DNA from: Marinobacterium profundum
GTDB lineage: Bacteria; Pseudomonadota; Gammaproteobacteria; Pseudomonadales; Balneatricaceae
Length of the DNA stretch: 64,000 nucleotides
Reading direction: 5' to 3'
Assembly (NCBI RefSeq): GCF_001528745.1
Contig: NZ_BCNS01000139.1
Location: 1 to 64,000 of the forward strand
The notes under the pieces are model-generated. The model did no database searches. It was not told the DNA's origin and saw only the letters and a list, made by a program, of their open reading frames with translations. This document shows, piece after piece, positions 51,091 to 60,356 of the stretch; within the stretch, counting starts at the first letter, position 1; each line of letters opens with the position of its first letter. Made by a program: the position numbers and the translations under genes.

Positions 51091-52436
51091 TGGACGATTT
51101 GTTTGCCGATAACACGCCGGGATACGAGCCACTGGCGGCCCGTATCCGTCCCCGCAATCTTGATGAATACGCCGGCCAGCAGCATCTGCTGGCCCCCGGC
51201 AAGCCGCTGCGTCTGGCGCTGGAGCAGGGCGTTGCCCATTCGATGATCCTCTGGGGGCCGCCCGGTGTCGGCAAAACAACCCTTGCGCGGCTTATGGCCA
51301 GGCAGATTGATGCCCATTTCCTGACGCTCTCGGCGGTGCTCTCCGGGGTCAAGGATATCCGGGCAGCGATCGAGGAAGCGCGTGCCTACAAGGCCCAGTC
51401 GGGACGCAAAAGCATCCTCTTTGTGGACGAGGTGCACCGCTTTAACAAGTCGCAGCAGGATGCCTTTCTGCCCTATATAGAAGACGGCACCTTTATTTTT
51501 GTTGGCGCGACCACCGAAAATCCGTCGTTCGAACTTAATAACGCACTGTTGTCCCGCGCCCGCGTCTATCTGTTGCGTAGCCTGGAGGCGGCGGATCTGA
51601 TGGGTCTGTTGCACCATGCGCTCAAGGATAGCGAGCGCGGTCTGGGGAAACGCCGCCTCGATGTCGCCGATGGCGTGCTGCAGCAGATTGCGGTGGCGGC
51701 CGATGGCGATGCACGGCGGGCGCTGAATTTGCTGGAGATTGCCACCGATCTGGCCCAGCCCGATGGCGACGTTGAACGCATTGATGAGTCGGTCATGACG
51801 GAGGTACTCGGTGCCAGCGGGCGTCGCTTCGACAAGCAGGGTGACCTCTTCTACGACATGATCTCGGCGTTTCACAAGTCGGTACGCGGCTCGTCGCCGG
51901 ACGGTGCGCTCTACTGGTATTGCCGCATGCTTGATGGCGGCTGTGATCCCCTCTATGTGGCGCGCCGTCTGGTGGCCATTGCCTCTGAAGACATCGGTAA
52001 TGCTGATCCCAGAGCCATGCAGGTCGCACTGTCCGCCTGGGATGCCTTTGAACGGGTGGGTCCTTCTGAAGGCGAGCGTGCCATTGCCCAGGCGGCGATT
52101 TACTGCGCCAGTGCGCCCAAGAGCAATGCGGTCTACCGGGCTTTCAATCAGTGTCGCGCCGACGTGGCCGCCGATGCCAGCCTTGAGGTGCCGGTACACC
52201 TGCGCAATGCGCCGACCAAACTGATGAAGGATCTGGGTTATGGCGATGAGTACCGCTACGCCCACGATGAAGAAGGGGCTTACGCAGCGGGTGAGGTCTA
52301 CTTGCCGGAGTCGATTGCCGATCGGCGCTACTACGAGCCGAGCCGGCGTGGTCTGGAGCAGAAAATTGCCGACAAGCTGGATCACCTGGCCAATCTCGAT
52401 GCCCAAAGCGCACGGCGTCGTTATGCGCCCAAGTGA
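51090..52436 (+). CDS. rarA: replication-associated recombination protein A (MgsA)
   Basis: A 448-residue clamp-loader-like AAA+ ATPase acting at stalled forks. [22 protein letters not shown] leads into Walker [10 protein letters not shown], Walker [21 protein letters not shown] and sensor [20 protein letters not shown]. The C-terminal tetramerisation domain ends with [13 protein letters not shown]. Translation is coupled to lolA through a 1-bp overlap, as in related genomes. Confidence 0.95.
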   Translation: MDDLFADNTPGYEPLAARIRPRNLDEYAGQQHLLAPGKPLRLALEQGVAHSMILWGPPGVGKTTLARLMARQIDAHFLTLSAVLSGVKDIRAAIEEARAYKAQSGRKSILFVDEVHRFNKSQQDAFLPYIEDGTFIFVGATTENPSFELNNALLSRARVYLLRSLEAADLMGLLHHALKDSERGLGKRRLDVADGVLQQIAVAADGDARRALNLLEIATDLAQPDGDVERIDESVMTEVLGASGRRFDKQGDLFYDMISAFHKSVRGSSPDGALYWYCRMLDGGCDPLYVARRLVAIASEDIGNADPRAMQVALSAWDAFERVGPSEGERAIAQAAIYCASAPKSNAVYRAFNQCRADVAADASLEVPVHLRNAPTKLMKDLGYGDEYRYAHDEEGAYAAGEVYLPESIADRRYYEPSRRGLEQKIADKLDHLANLDAQSARRRYAPK

Positions 52437-52520
52437 CCTCACTTTGAGCGTTTTATCTGCAGAGATAGCGTTTTTGCCGGTCTGAACTGAAATGAACGCC
52501 GCAATGGCAAAGGATGAGTC

Positions 52521-52892
52521 ATGCTGCACTTGATAGCGATTGCCACCGGGGGCGCCCTGGGTGCGCTGGGGCGTTACTGGATCAGCGGTCTGCTTAATAA
52601 TGCCCAGGGCCGTTTCCCCCTGGGCACACTGCTGTGCAATGTCGCGGGCTCGCTGTTGATGGGCGTGCTCTTCGTGCTGGTGCTCGAAAAGGCGCGCCTG
52701 AGTCCTGAATTACGTCCCCTGCTGATGGTCGGCTTCCTCGGCGCATTCACTACCTTCTCCACCTTCGCGCTGGAATCAGTGGTGATGCTGCAGGAGGGGC
52801 ATGTCATGTCCGCTTTAATCTATGTATCATTGAGCGTTATTCTGTGCCTTGCCGCCCTTTATGTCGGCATGACGCTAACCCGCCTGCTGTGA
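52521..52892 (+). CDS. crcB: fluoride exporter Fluc (CrcB)
   Basis: A 123-residue four-helix membrane protein forming a dual-topology fluoride channel. GGALGALGRYWISGLL (10-25), GTLLCNVAGSLLMGVL with the pore asparagine, and GFLGAFTTFSTFALE with the Phe-box region are typical. It lies between rarA and serS, its common location. No fluoride riboswitch was recognised upstream. Confidence 0.93.
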   Translation: MLHLIAIATGGALGALGRYWISGLLNNAQGRFPLGTLLCNVAGSLLMGVLFVLVLEKARLSPELRPLLMVGFLGAFTTFSTFALESVVMLQEGHVMSALIYVSLSVILCLAALYVGMTLTRLL

Positions 52893-52909
52893 TTTAAAAG
52901 GTGCTTTGA

Positions 52910-54190
<1,281 letters not shown>

Positions 54191-54194
54191 TGGC

Positions 54195-54424
54195 TAGCAG
54201 CCTGTCGGACTTGCCACTGATCTACTGCGGAAAAGCCGAATTTGGCCATTTTTCGTGCTCTTTTTTACTCGTCGCAGGCTCCTCGGTCTGCGACCCCGCT
54301 AAAGCGGTTCTTTCCACTTCGTTTCAAGTGTTAAATAGAACCACTATTTGCCTTAAAAGAGCTCAAAAACTGCCTCAAGTAGGACTTTCCCTCGCTACGA
54401 TCGGCCAAGTCCGACAGGCTGCTA
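54195..54424. mobile_element. MITE-like element, copy 1 (230 bp)
   Basis: Perfect 19-bp terminal inverted repeats (TAGCAGCCTGTCGGACTTG and its complement) end in TA at both sides, consistent with TA target duplication. The interior is also self-complementary (GCTCTTTT/AAAAGAGC). Compared with copy 2 it carries about 63 extra central bases with three perfect hairpins at 54271-54294, 54296-54307 and 54315-54330. No transposase. The rest of the gap to 54528 holds only the next gene's leader. Confidence 0.85.
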
Positions 54425-54528
54425 AGCGGCACGTCACGACGATCTGTCGTGGCGTGTCTGCGCTTTGTCCCGGTCTTTTTTCCCGCCTCGTTGTATCTCG
54501 CGTCTGAATTGAATTCGAAGAGCCCGTT

Positions 54529-55758
54529 ATGAAAGCACGCTATGACATTCTGATCGTCGGCGGCGGCATGGTCGGTGCGACCCTCGCCTGTGCGCTGGGA
54601 AACAGCCCCTTGTCGGTCGGCTTGATCGAGCATGATTTTGCAGTGCCCTTTGAGCCCGATCAGCCTTACGACCTGCGGGTGTCGGCCCTGAGCGCTGCAT
54701 CCCGCAACATATTGCAGACCCTGGGTGTCTGGGACGGTATCAGCAGTCGGCGTCTGTGTCCGTACCGCCGCATGAAGGTGTGGGAGGCGGATGAAGTGCG
54801 TGCTGCCACCGAATTTACTAGCGACGAAATTGGCTGCAGCGAGCTGGGGCATATCGTTGAAAATCGCGTGGTGCAGCTGGCTTTGCTGGAACGGGTGCGC
54901 AGCTTTGCCAATATTGACCTAATTTGTCCGGCCCGAACCGAACATATCGAGTACGCGCCCGGCAGCAGCCTGGTGCGACTCGCCGATGGACGCGAAGTGC
55001 TAGGGCGCCTACTGGTGGCAGCGGACGGCGGCCAGTCCCGCGTGCGCCAGGCCGCGGGTATCGGTGTAACGCAGTGGGACTACGACCAGCACGCGCTGGT
55101 TGCCAGTGTTCAAATCGGGTATGAGCAGCAGGACATTACCTGGCAGCAGTTTACGCCAACCGGGCCCCTGGCCTTTCTGCCACTGGGGGGTAATCATGCC
55201 TCACTGGTCTGGTATGGCAAACCTGATACTCTTAAAGCCCTTATGGCGCTGGATGATGCGGCGTTCTTGCAGCAGGTTGAGCTTAACTTTCCGGCAAGTC
55301 TCGGGCAGATCGATAAGGTGTTTGCGCGTGGATCTTTCCCGCTGCGGCGTCAACATGCCCAGCGTTATGTCGGCGAGGGTGTGGCCCTGGTGGGGGATGC
55401 GGCGCACATGATTCATCCGCTGGCCGGGCAGGGCGTGAATATCGGTCTGCTGGATGCAGCGGCTCTGGCCGAGGTGATCGTCCAGGCCCAGGCGAGTGGG
55501 GAACCCTTTGGTGCGGCCCAGGTGCTGGCGCGGTACGAGAAGGCACGCCGGCAGCACAATCTGATGATGATGCAGCTGATGGATTCGTTTTACCGTGTCT
55601 TCAGCAACAGTAATCTGCCTTTAAAACTGCTGCGCAATCTGGGTCTGGGGCTGGCGGAACGGCTGGCGCCTGCCAAGCGCAAGGTCATCCGCATGGCCAT
55701 GGGGCTGGAAGGTGACTTGCCGGCTCTGGCGCGGGGAGAGGCGATCATTCGAGAATAG
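54529..55758 (+). CDS. UbiF/UbiH-family FAD monooxygenase
   Basis: A 409-residue flavoprotein hydroxylase of the ubiquinone-biosynthesis group; sequence style (LPLKLLRNLGLGLAERLAPAKRKVIRMAMGL near the end) is closest to UbiF, which hydroxylates the C-6 position of the demethoxy-quinol intermediate. FAD site DILIVGGGMVGATLACAL (6-23), DG motif VAADGGQSRVR (about 163) and GD motif GVALVGDAAHMIHPLAGQGVNIGLLDA (about 284) are intact. Its TAG stop is formed by the first bases of MITE copy 2, so the native C-terminus may have been cut slightly. It stands alone between two elements. Confidence 0.87.
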   Translation: MKARYDILIVGGGMVGATLACALGNSPLSVGLIEHDFAVPFEPDQPYDLRVSALSAASRNILQTLGVWDGISSRRLCPYRRMKVWEADEVRAATEFTSDEIGCSELGHIVENRVVQLALLERVRSFANIDLICPARTEHIEYAPGSSLVRLADGREVLGRLLVAADGGQSRVRQAAGIGVTQWDYDQHALVASVQIGYEQQDITWQQFTPTGPLAFLPLGGNHASLVWYGKPDTLKALMALDDAAFLQQVELNFPASLGQIDKVFARGSFPLRRQHAQRYVGEGVALVGDAAHMIHPLAGQGVNIGLLDAAALAEVIVQAQASGEPFGAAQVLARYEKARRQHNLMMMQLMDSFYRVFSNSNLPLKLLRNLGLGLAERLAPAKRKVIRMAMGLEGDLPALARGEAIIRE

Positions 55759-55922
55759 CAGCCTGTCGGACTTACCACTGATCTATTGCGGAAAAGCCGA
55801 CTTTGGTCATTTTCTGCGCTCTTTTTCGTTAAATAGAACCACTATTCGTCTCAAAAGAGCTCAAAAACTGCCTCAAATCGGACTTTCCCTCGCTACGATC
55901 GGCCAAGTCCGGCAGGCTGCTA
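55756..55922. mobile_element. MITE-like element, copy 2 (167 bp)
   Basis: Same orientation and ends as copy 1, TA on both sides, with one mismatch in the right repeat (GGC for GAC). The whole element is an imperfect long hairpin centred near AATAG-AACCA-CTATT. Its first three bases are the stop codon of the preceding monooxygenase gene. Confidence 0.85.
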
Positions 55923-56004
55923 GGCGAGAGTCTTGAGTGCAGGCTGCTAGAGCGAAAAATAGCTACAGTGCTCGCAGGCTTCTTACGGGACCAAGGGTGG
56001 TGAT

Positions 56005-56330
56005 CGCCATGGATGGCGGAAGTCCTGAACATAAACCCAGCTCTGGTACGTCCTGTACCCGCAGGATAAATACGTCCATTTTACAGGCCGTTCCTCGGCT
56101 TAGGCATCCTGCGTCGCTCTAACTCCTACATCCCTGTAGTCGTGTGCATCCATGCGCCCACGGCATCACCGCCATGGATGGCGGAAGTCCTGAAAATGCA
56201 GGAGCAATTGTCAGGGACCGTTCATCCTGAACATAAACCCAACTCTGGTACATAAGCTACATGGATGTAGTGAATGCAGCTTCTGCAGGAGCAATAAGCT
56301 GCCCTGTACCCGCAGGATAAATACGTCCAT
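56005..56330. repeat. mosaic repeat with short GGA-loop hairpins
   Basis: CGCCA-TGGA-TGGCG occurs at 56005-56018 and 56170-56183. CTACA-GGGA-TGTAG (minus strand) is at 56126-56139 and CTACA-TGGA-TGTAG at 56257-56270. A 26-bp block recurs at 56024 and 56226 with one mismatch, and a 28-bp block recurs exactly at 56052-56079 and 56303-56330. The second set keeps the order of the first but with longer spacing. No gene is seen between 55923 and 56422. Confidence 0.88.
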
Positions 56331-56340
56331 GTATAAAAAA

Positions 56341-56362
56341 AGGGCTACCCGAGGGTAGCCCT
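56341..56362 (-). terminator. intrinsic terminator of the phasin gene
   Basis: AGGGCTACCC and GGGTAGCCCT form a perfect 10-bp stem with a 2-nt centre. On the minus strand a run of seven T follows. A second hairpin (AGGTCTGGC/GCCAGACCT, 56367-56387) lies between it and the gene. Confidence 0.9.
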
Positions 56363-56422
56363 AAAAAGGTCTGGCAGGGCCAGACCTGAGTGGTTGAGGA
56401 CGTGGATCCTCAGGGAACAACT

Positions 56423-56974
56423 TTACGCAGCGGTAGTCGCAGCAGGTGCAGCGGCTTTGCGCGGAGCGGCCTTGACAGGCGCCTTTTTCTCAACTTCTTC
56501 AGCGACTGGGGCAACTGGAGCAGCGATGAAAGCGCTCATGTCAGCGAACTTGCTCAGATCGGTGAATTTGCTGAAGTCAGCGAATTTGCTGAAATCGGTG
56601 AACTTGCTCATGTCAGTGAACTTGCTGAAGTCGCCGAACTGATTTGTTGGCAGTTCAGACATTTCAGTGATGCTTTTCTCAACGATTTCGCTCAGCTGAT
56701 CCTTGGCTTCAGTCAGAGTAGCGATTTCCTGCTCTGCAACGTTGGTCAGTTTTGATTCCAGGGTCTTGAAGAACTGAACCTGCAGTTCTACGGCAGACTT
56801 GGGTTCCTTGACAGCAGTCAGAGCTTTCATCTGAGCGATGCTGCTGTTGAACAGGTCAGTGACGCAGGCAGACTGCAGGGCGAACAGTTTTTCGGCCGCT
56901 TTTTTGTTGATCTCGGTGATATCAACAATAGGCTGCATTTTATCTTTCATGTCTTTCATAATATCGTTGTACAT
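56423..56974 (-). CDS. phasin family protein with hexapeptide repeat
   Basis: A 183-residue helical protein of the phasin (PHA granule-associated) family. The phasin domain is about 15-108 (KAAEKLFALQSACVTDLFNSSIAQMKAL). Residues 115-150 contain six tandem copies of D-[FML]-S-[KA]-F-x, encoded by an 18-bp tandem repeat (56525-56632). The C-terminal 35 residues form an Ala/Pro/Lys tail like those of histone-like or PHA granule-DNA linking proteins. GAGGT precedes the ATG, a strong promoter lies upstream and an intrinsic terminator follows, so it is a single-gene unit. No PHA synthase is in the window. Confidence 0.88.
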   Translation of the reverse strand: MYNDIMKDMKDKMQPIVDITEINKKAAEKLFALQSACVTDLFNSSIAQMKALTAVKEPKSAVELQVQFFKTLESKLTNVAEQEIATLTEAKDQLSEIVEKSITEMSELPTNQFGDFSKFTDMSKFTDFSKFADFSKFTDLSKFADMSAFIAAPVAPVAEEVEKKAPVKAAPRKAAAPAATTAA

Positions 56975-57021
56975 GGTCTTTACCTCAATTGAGTATTGGC
57001 GGCGTTAACTGGAATCAAATT

Positions 57022-57095
57022 TGTGCGTTGCAGCAATTGAGATCAAATATAGAGCGAGCCCATCGCTCTGTCAATCCAAAATGTTGCGCTGCACA
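57022..57095 (-). promoter_or_regulatory. sigma-70 promoter of the phasin gene with two TGC-rich boxes
   Basis: On the minus strand TTGACA (57069-57074) and TATATT (57046-57051) are separated by 17 bp; the spacer itself holds GAGCG/CGCTC. TGC-rich boxes lie at 57082-57095 (TGTTGCGCTGCACA) and 57022-57035 (TGTGCGTTGCAGCA), just outside the two hexamers. They resemble PhaR-type sites. No gene is seen in the rest of the gap up to 57364. Confidence 0.72.
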
Positions 57096-57364
57096 AAATA
57101 TTTTTTTAAGACCTAATGGCACTGATATCCCAGTGTTCAGCGGTATTTTCAGAGTTCAGGGGTTGCCTGGGCGCTGTTACAACGCAGATGCGTACAGCAG
57201 GTTGGCGGGTTCTGAACACCTTGCCTTGCACGGGTATCGGCGCCAATCTAGCACTTCAATGCAACAGTTTTTTGAAACCGGGCGCAGAGCCTATAGAATG
57301 GGTCTTTGCGTTTTTCATCAAGGTCGCAGTGACGACCACGGACAGGTTGAGGCACATCGCTTTC

Positions 57365-60289
57365 ATGCAGACACAGAACTGTCATTCCAGCTTTCGTTTT
57401 CTCCGCAGTGAAGTTATAGAGTCACTGAACATTGAAATGGCTGAGTATGAACATCAGCAAACAGGCGCGCGGCACTATCACATCGCCGCCGATAACGAAG
57501 AAAATGTGTTTCTGGTGGCGTTTCGCACCGTGCCGATGGATTCCACCGGCGTAGCCCACATGCTTGAACACACGGCACTGTGCGGTAGCAAGCGTTACCC
57601 CGTGCGTGATCCCTTCTTTATGATGACGCGCCGCTCGCTCAATACCTTTATGAATGCCTTCACCAGTTCAGACTGGACGGCCTATCCCTTTGCCAGCCAG
57701 AACCGCAAGGATTACTTCAACCTGCTGGATGTCTATCTGGATGCGACCTTCTTTTCGCGCCTTGATCCGCTGGACTTTGCCCAGGAAGGTCATCGCATGG
57801 AATTCAGCGAAGCCGGCAATCCGGATTCACCGCTGGTCTACAAGGGTGTAGTACTGAACGAGATGAAAGGGGCCATGAGCTCCGCCGTCTCGACCCTGTA
57901 CCAGACACTGGGAAAACATCTGTTTCCGACCACCACCTACCATTACAACAGCGGTGGTGATCCTGAATGCATTACGGATCTGAGCTACGACGAGCTGCTC
58001 GAGTTTTACCGCAGCCACTATCACCCCAGCAATGCCGTCTTCATGACCTTCGGCAATATTGCGGTGGAAGAGCTGCAGTCACGCTTTGATGGTCAGGCGC
58101 TGGCGCAGTTCGAACGTCTGGACAGCCATATACAGGTGAGCGACGAAAAGCGCCTGCATGCGCCTATTCGTGTAGAGGAAGCCTATGCACTGGACGAAGA
58201 AGACCTGTCCGGCAAGACCCACCATGTGATGGGCTGGCTGCTGGGGCAGTCGATCGATCTTGAAGCGCAACTGCGTGCTCACCTGCTGTCCCGCGTGCTG
58301 CTGGACAACAGCGCTTCGCCGCTGCGCCATGCGCTGGAATCCAGTGAGCTGGGCAGTGCGCCGTCACCGTTGTGCGGGCTGGAAGATTCCAACCGTGAAA
58401 TGAGCTTCATGTGTGGCCTGGAAGGCAGTGACCCGCAGCACGCCGATGCCTTTGAAAAGCTGGTGCTCGATACATTGAAAGAAGTGGTCGAGAAGGGCGT
58501 GCCCCAGGAAATGCTCGAAGCGCAGCTGCATCAGCTGGAACTGTCACAGCGTGAACTCAGTGGCGACGGTTATCCCTATGGCCTGAATCTGATCATGTCG
58601 TCCATCTCCGCAGGTATTCATAACGGCGACCCGATTGCCGTGCTGAACCTGGATCCGGTGCTGGAAAAACTGCGTGAAGACATCAAACAGCCTGATTACA
58701 TCCAGTCCATGGTGCAGGAGTTGCTGCTGGATAATGCCCATCTGGTACGCTTGTCCCTGCGCCCCGACAAACAGCTGGCAAGCCGTCGGGATGCGGCGGA
58801 AGCGGCGCAGCTGGAAGCTATTCGTGTTCAGCTGAGCGATGCTGAGAAGCAGCAGATCATTGCGCAGACCGAGGCGCTGGAAGCCCGCCAGATGCAGGTA
58901 GATGACGAGAGCATCCTGCCCAAGGTCGGTATCAGCGATGTGCCGGTAGAAATGAAAATACCGCAGCCCCAGGTGCAGCTGCAGCAGCCGCAGCCGCTGG
59001 CACTGGAGGCCTATGCCCAGGGCACCAATGGCCTGGTGTACCAGCAGCTTATTATCGATCTGCCGGCGCTGGATGAGCAGGAACGCCGTTTGTTGCCGCT
59101 CTTCACCCACTGCCTGACTGAGCTGGGCTGTGGCGAGCGTGACTACAAGCAGAACCAGCAGTATCAGTCTCAGGTGTGCGGCAGCATCGGTGCCTACACC
59201 GAAGTGCGTGGCGCGGTGGATAATGAGCAGCAGGTCAGCGGTTTCCTGGTGTTGTCCGGCAAGGCGCTGGCCAGCAAACAGCAGGAGCTGGTTGATCTGA
59301 TGCACGAAACGCTGCAGGTCGCCCGCTTTGATGAACTCAAGCGTTTGCGTGAAATCGTCGCCCAGACCCGTACCCGCAAGGAGCAGAGCATCACCGGTCA
59401 GGGGCATGCACTGGCCATGACCGCGGCGGTGGCCCGCATGAGTCCAGCGGCCCAGTTGGGTCATGAGACCCGTGGTCTGGAGAGCATTGGCTTTATCAAG
59501 GCCCTTGATGCGTCCCTCAAGGATGACAGCGCCCTGGCACAGCTGGCGGCGCAACTTGAGGGCATCAAGCATAAACTGCAGGGCGCACCGCGGCGTTTCC
59601 TGCTGGTAGGTGACGCCGATCAGCAGGACAGCATGCAGCAGCAGATGCAGGCCCGCTGGCAGGATGTGCCCGTGAGTGCGGATTTCAGCGCCTTTGCGCT
59701 GGAGCCTGTGCGCGAATCGGTGCGCCAGCTCTGGACTACCAGTACCCAGGTAAACTTCTGCGCCAAGGCCTATCCCACAGTGCCGGTCGAGCATGAAGAT
59801 TCGGCGGCGCTGACGGTGCTGGGTGACTACCTGCGCAATGGTTATCTGCACCGCGCCATTCGTGAGAAAGGCGGTGCTTACGGTTCCGGTGCCGGTCAGG
59901 ATTCATCAGATGCCGTGTTCCGTTTCTTCTCCTACCGCGACCCGCGTCTGGCTGAAACCCTGGAAGATTTCGATGGCTCCATCCGCTGGCTGCTCGAGAC
60001 ACCGCAGGATGCGCAAAAGCTTGAAGAGGCGATCCTCGGTGTGGTCAGCTCTATCGACAAACCGGGCTCTCCTGCCGGTGAAGCCAAGCAGGCGTACCAC
60101 AGTGCGCTCTTTGGCCGCAGTGCTGAGCAGCGCAGGGCCTATCGCCAGCGCATTCTGGCAGTGACGCTCGATGACCTGACCCGGGTAGCTCAGCGCTATC
60201 TGACCGGCGACAATGCCAGTATAGCGGTGGTGACCAACCCCGCAGGTGCTGCAAAAATGGGCGAGGGCTACGACGTCATCGCAATCTGA
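57365..60289 (+). CDS. PreP-like insulinase-family metallopeptidase (M16C)
   Basis: A 974-residue double-lobed zinc peptidase that would degrade short unstructured peptides. The inverted zinc motif is HMLEH in STGVAHMLEHTALCGS (about 64), with the distal glutamate in VVLNEMKGAMSS. FFMMTRRSLNTFMNAFTSSDWTAYPFASQNRKDY is near-invariant in the family. The C-terminal half contains the catalytically silent M16 repeat (REKGGAYGSGAG). The frame is open to 57116, but ATG at 57365 with GAGG upstream starts the conserved region. No signal peptide, so cytoplasmic. A terminator follows. Confidence 0.92.
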   Translation: MQTQNCHSSFRFLRSEVIESLNIEMAEYEHQQTGARHYHIAADNEENVFLVAFRTVPMDSTGVAHMLEHTALCGSKRYPVRDPFFMMTRRSLNTFMNAFTSSDWTAYPFASQNRKDYFNLLDVYLDATFFSRLDPLDFAQEGHRMEFSEAGNPDSPLVYKGVVLNEMKGAMSSAVSTLYQTLGKHLFPTTTYHYNSGGDPECITDLSYDELLEFYRSHYHPSNAVFMTFGNIAVEELQSRFDGQALAQFERLDSHIQVSDEKRLHAPIRVEEAYALDEEDLSGKTHHVMGWLLGQSIDLEAQLRAHLLSRVLLDNSASPLRHALESSELGSAPSPLCGLEDSNREMSFMCGLEGSDPQHADAFEKLVLDTLKEVVEKGVPQEMLEAQLHQLELSQRELSGDGYPYGLNLIMSSISAGIHNGDPIAVLNLDPVLEKLREDIKQPDYIQSMVQELLLDNAHLVRLSLRPDKQLASRRDAAEAAQLEAIRVQLSDAEKQQIIAQTEALEARQMQVDDESILPKVGISDVPVEMKIPQPQVQLQQPQPLALEAYAQGTNGLVYQQLIIDLPALDEQERRLLPLFTHCLTELGCGERDYKQNQQYQSQVCGSIGAYTEVRGAVDNEQQVSGFLVLSGKALASKQQELVDLMHETLQVARFDELKRLREIVAQTRTRKEQSITGQGHALAMTAAVARMSPAAQLGHETRGLESIGFIKALDASLKDDSALAQLAAQLEGIKHKLQGAPRRFLLVGDADQQDSMQQQMQARWQDVPVSADFSAFALEPVRESVRQLWTTSTQVNFCAKAYPTVPVEHEDSAALTVLGDYLRNGYLHRAIREKGGAYGSGAGQDSSDAVFRFFSYRDPRLAETLEDFDGSIRWLLETPQDAQKLEEAILGVVSSIDKPGSPAGEAKQAYHSALFGRSAEQRRAYRQRILAVTLDDLTRVAQRYLTGDNASIAVVTNPAGAAKMGEGYDVIAI

Positions 60290-60314
60290 TGCGCTGATTA
60301 GCCAAAGCCAGACA

Positions 60315-60342
60315 GGGCCCCGTACGCGGGGCCTTGTCTTTT
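60315..60342 (+). terminator. terminator of the M16 peptidase gene
   Basis: GGGCCCCG and CGGGGCCT (one G-T pair) form an 8-bp stem with a TACG loop, followed by TGTCTTTT. It lies only 15 bp before the kinase start, so the kinase must have its own promoter or rely on read-through. Confidence 0.82.
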
Positions 60343-60356
60343 ATACCTTAAGGATA

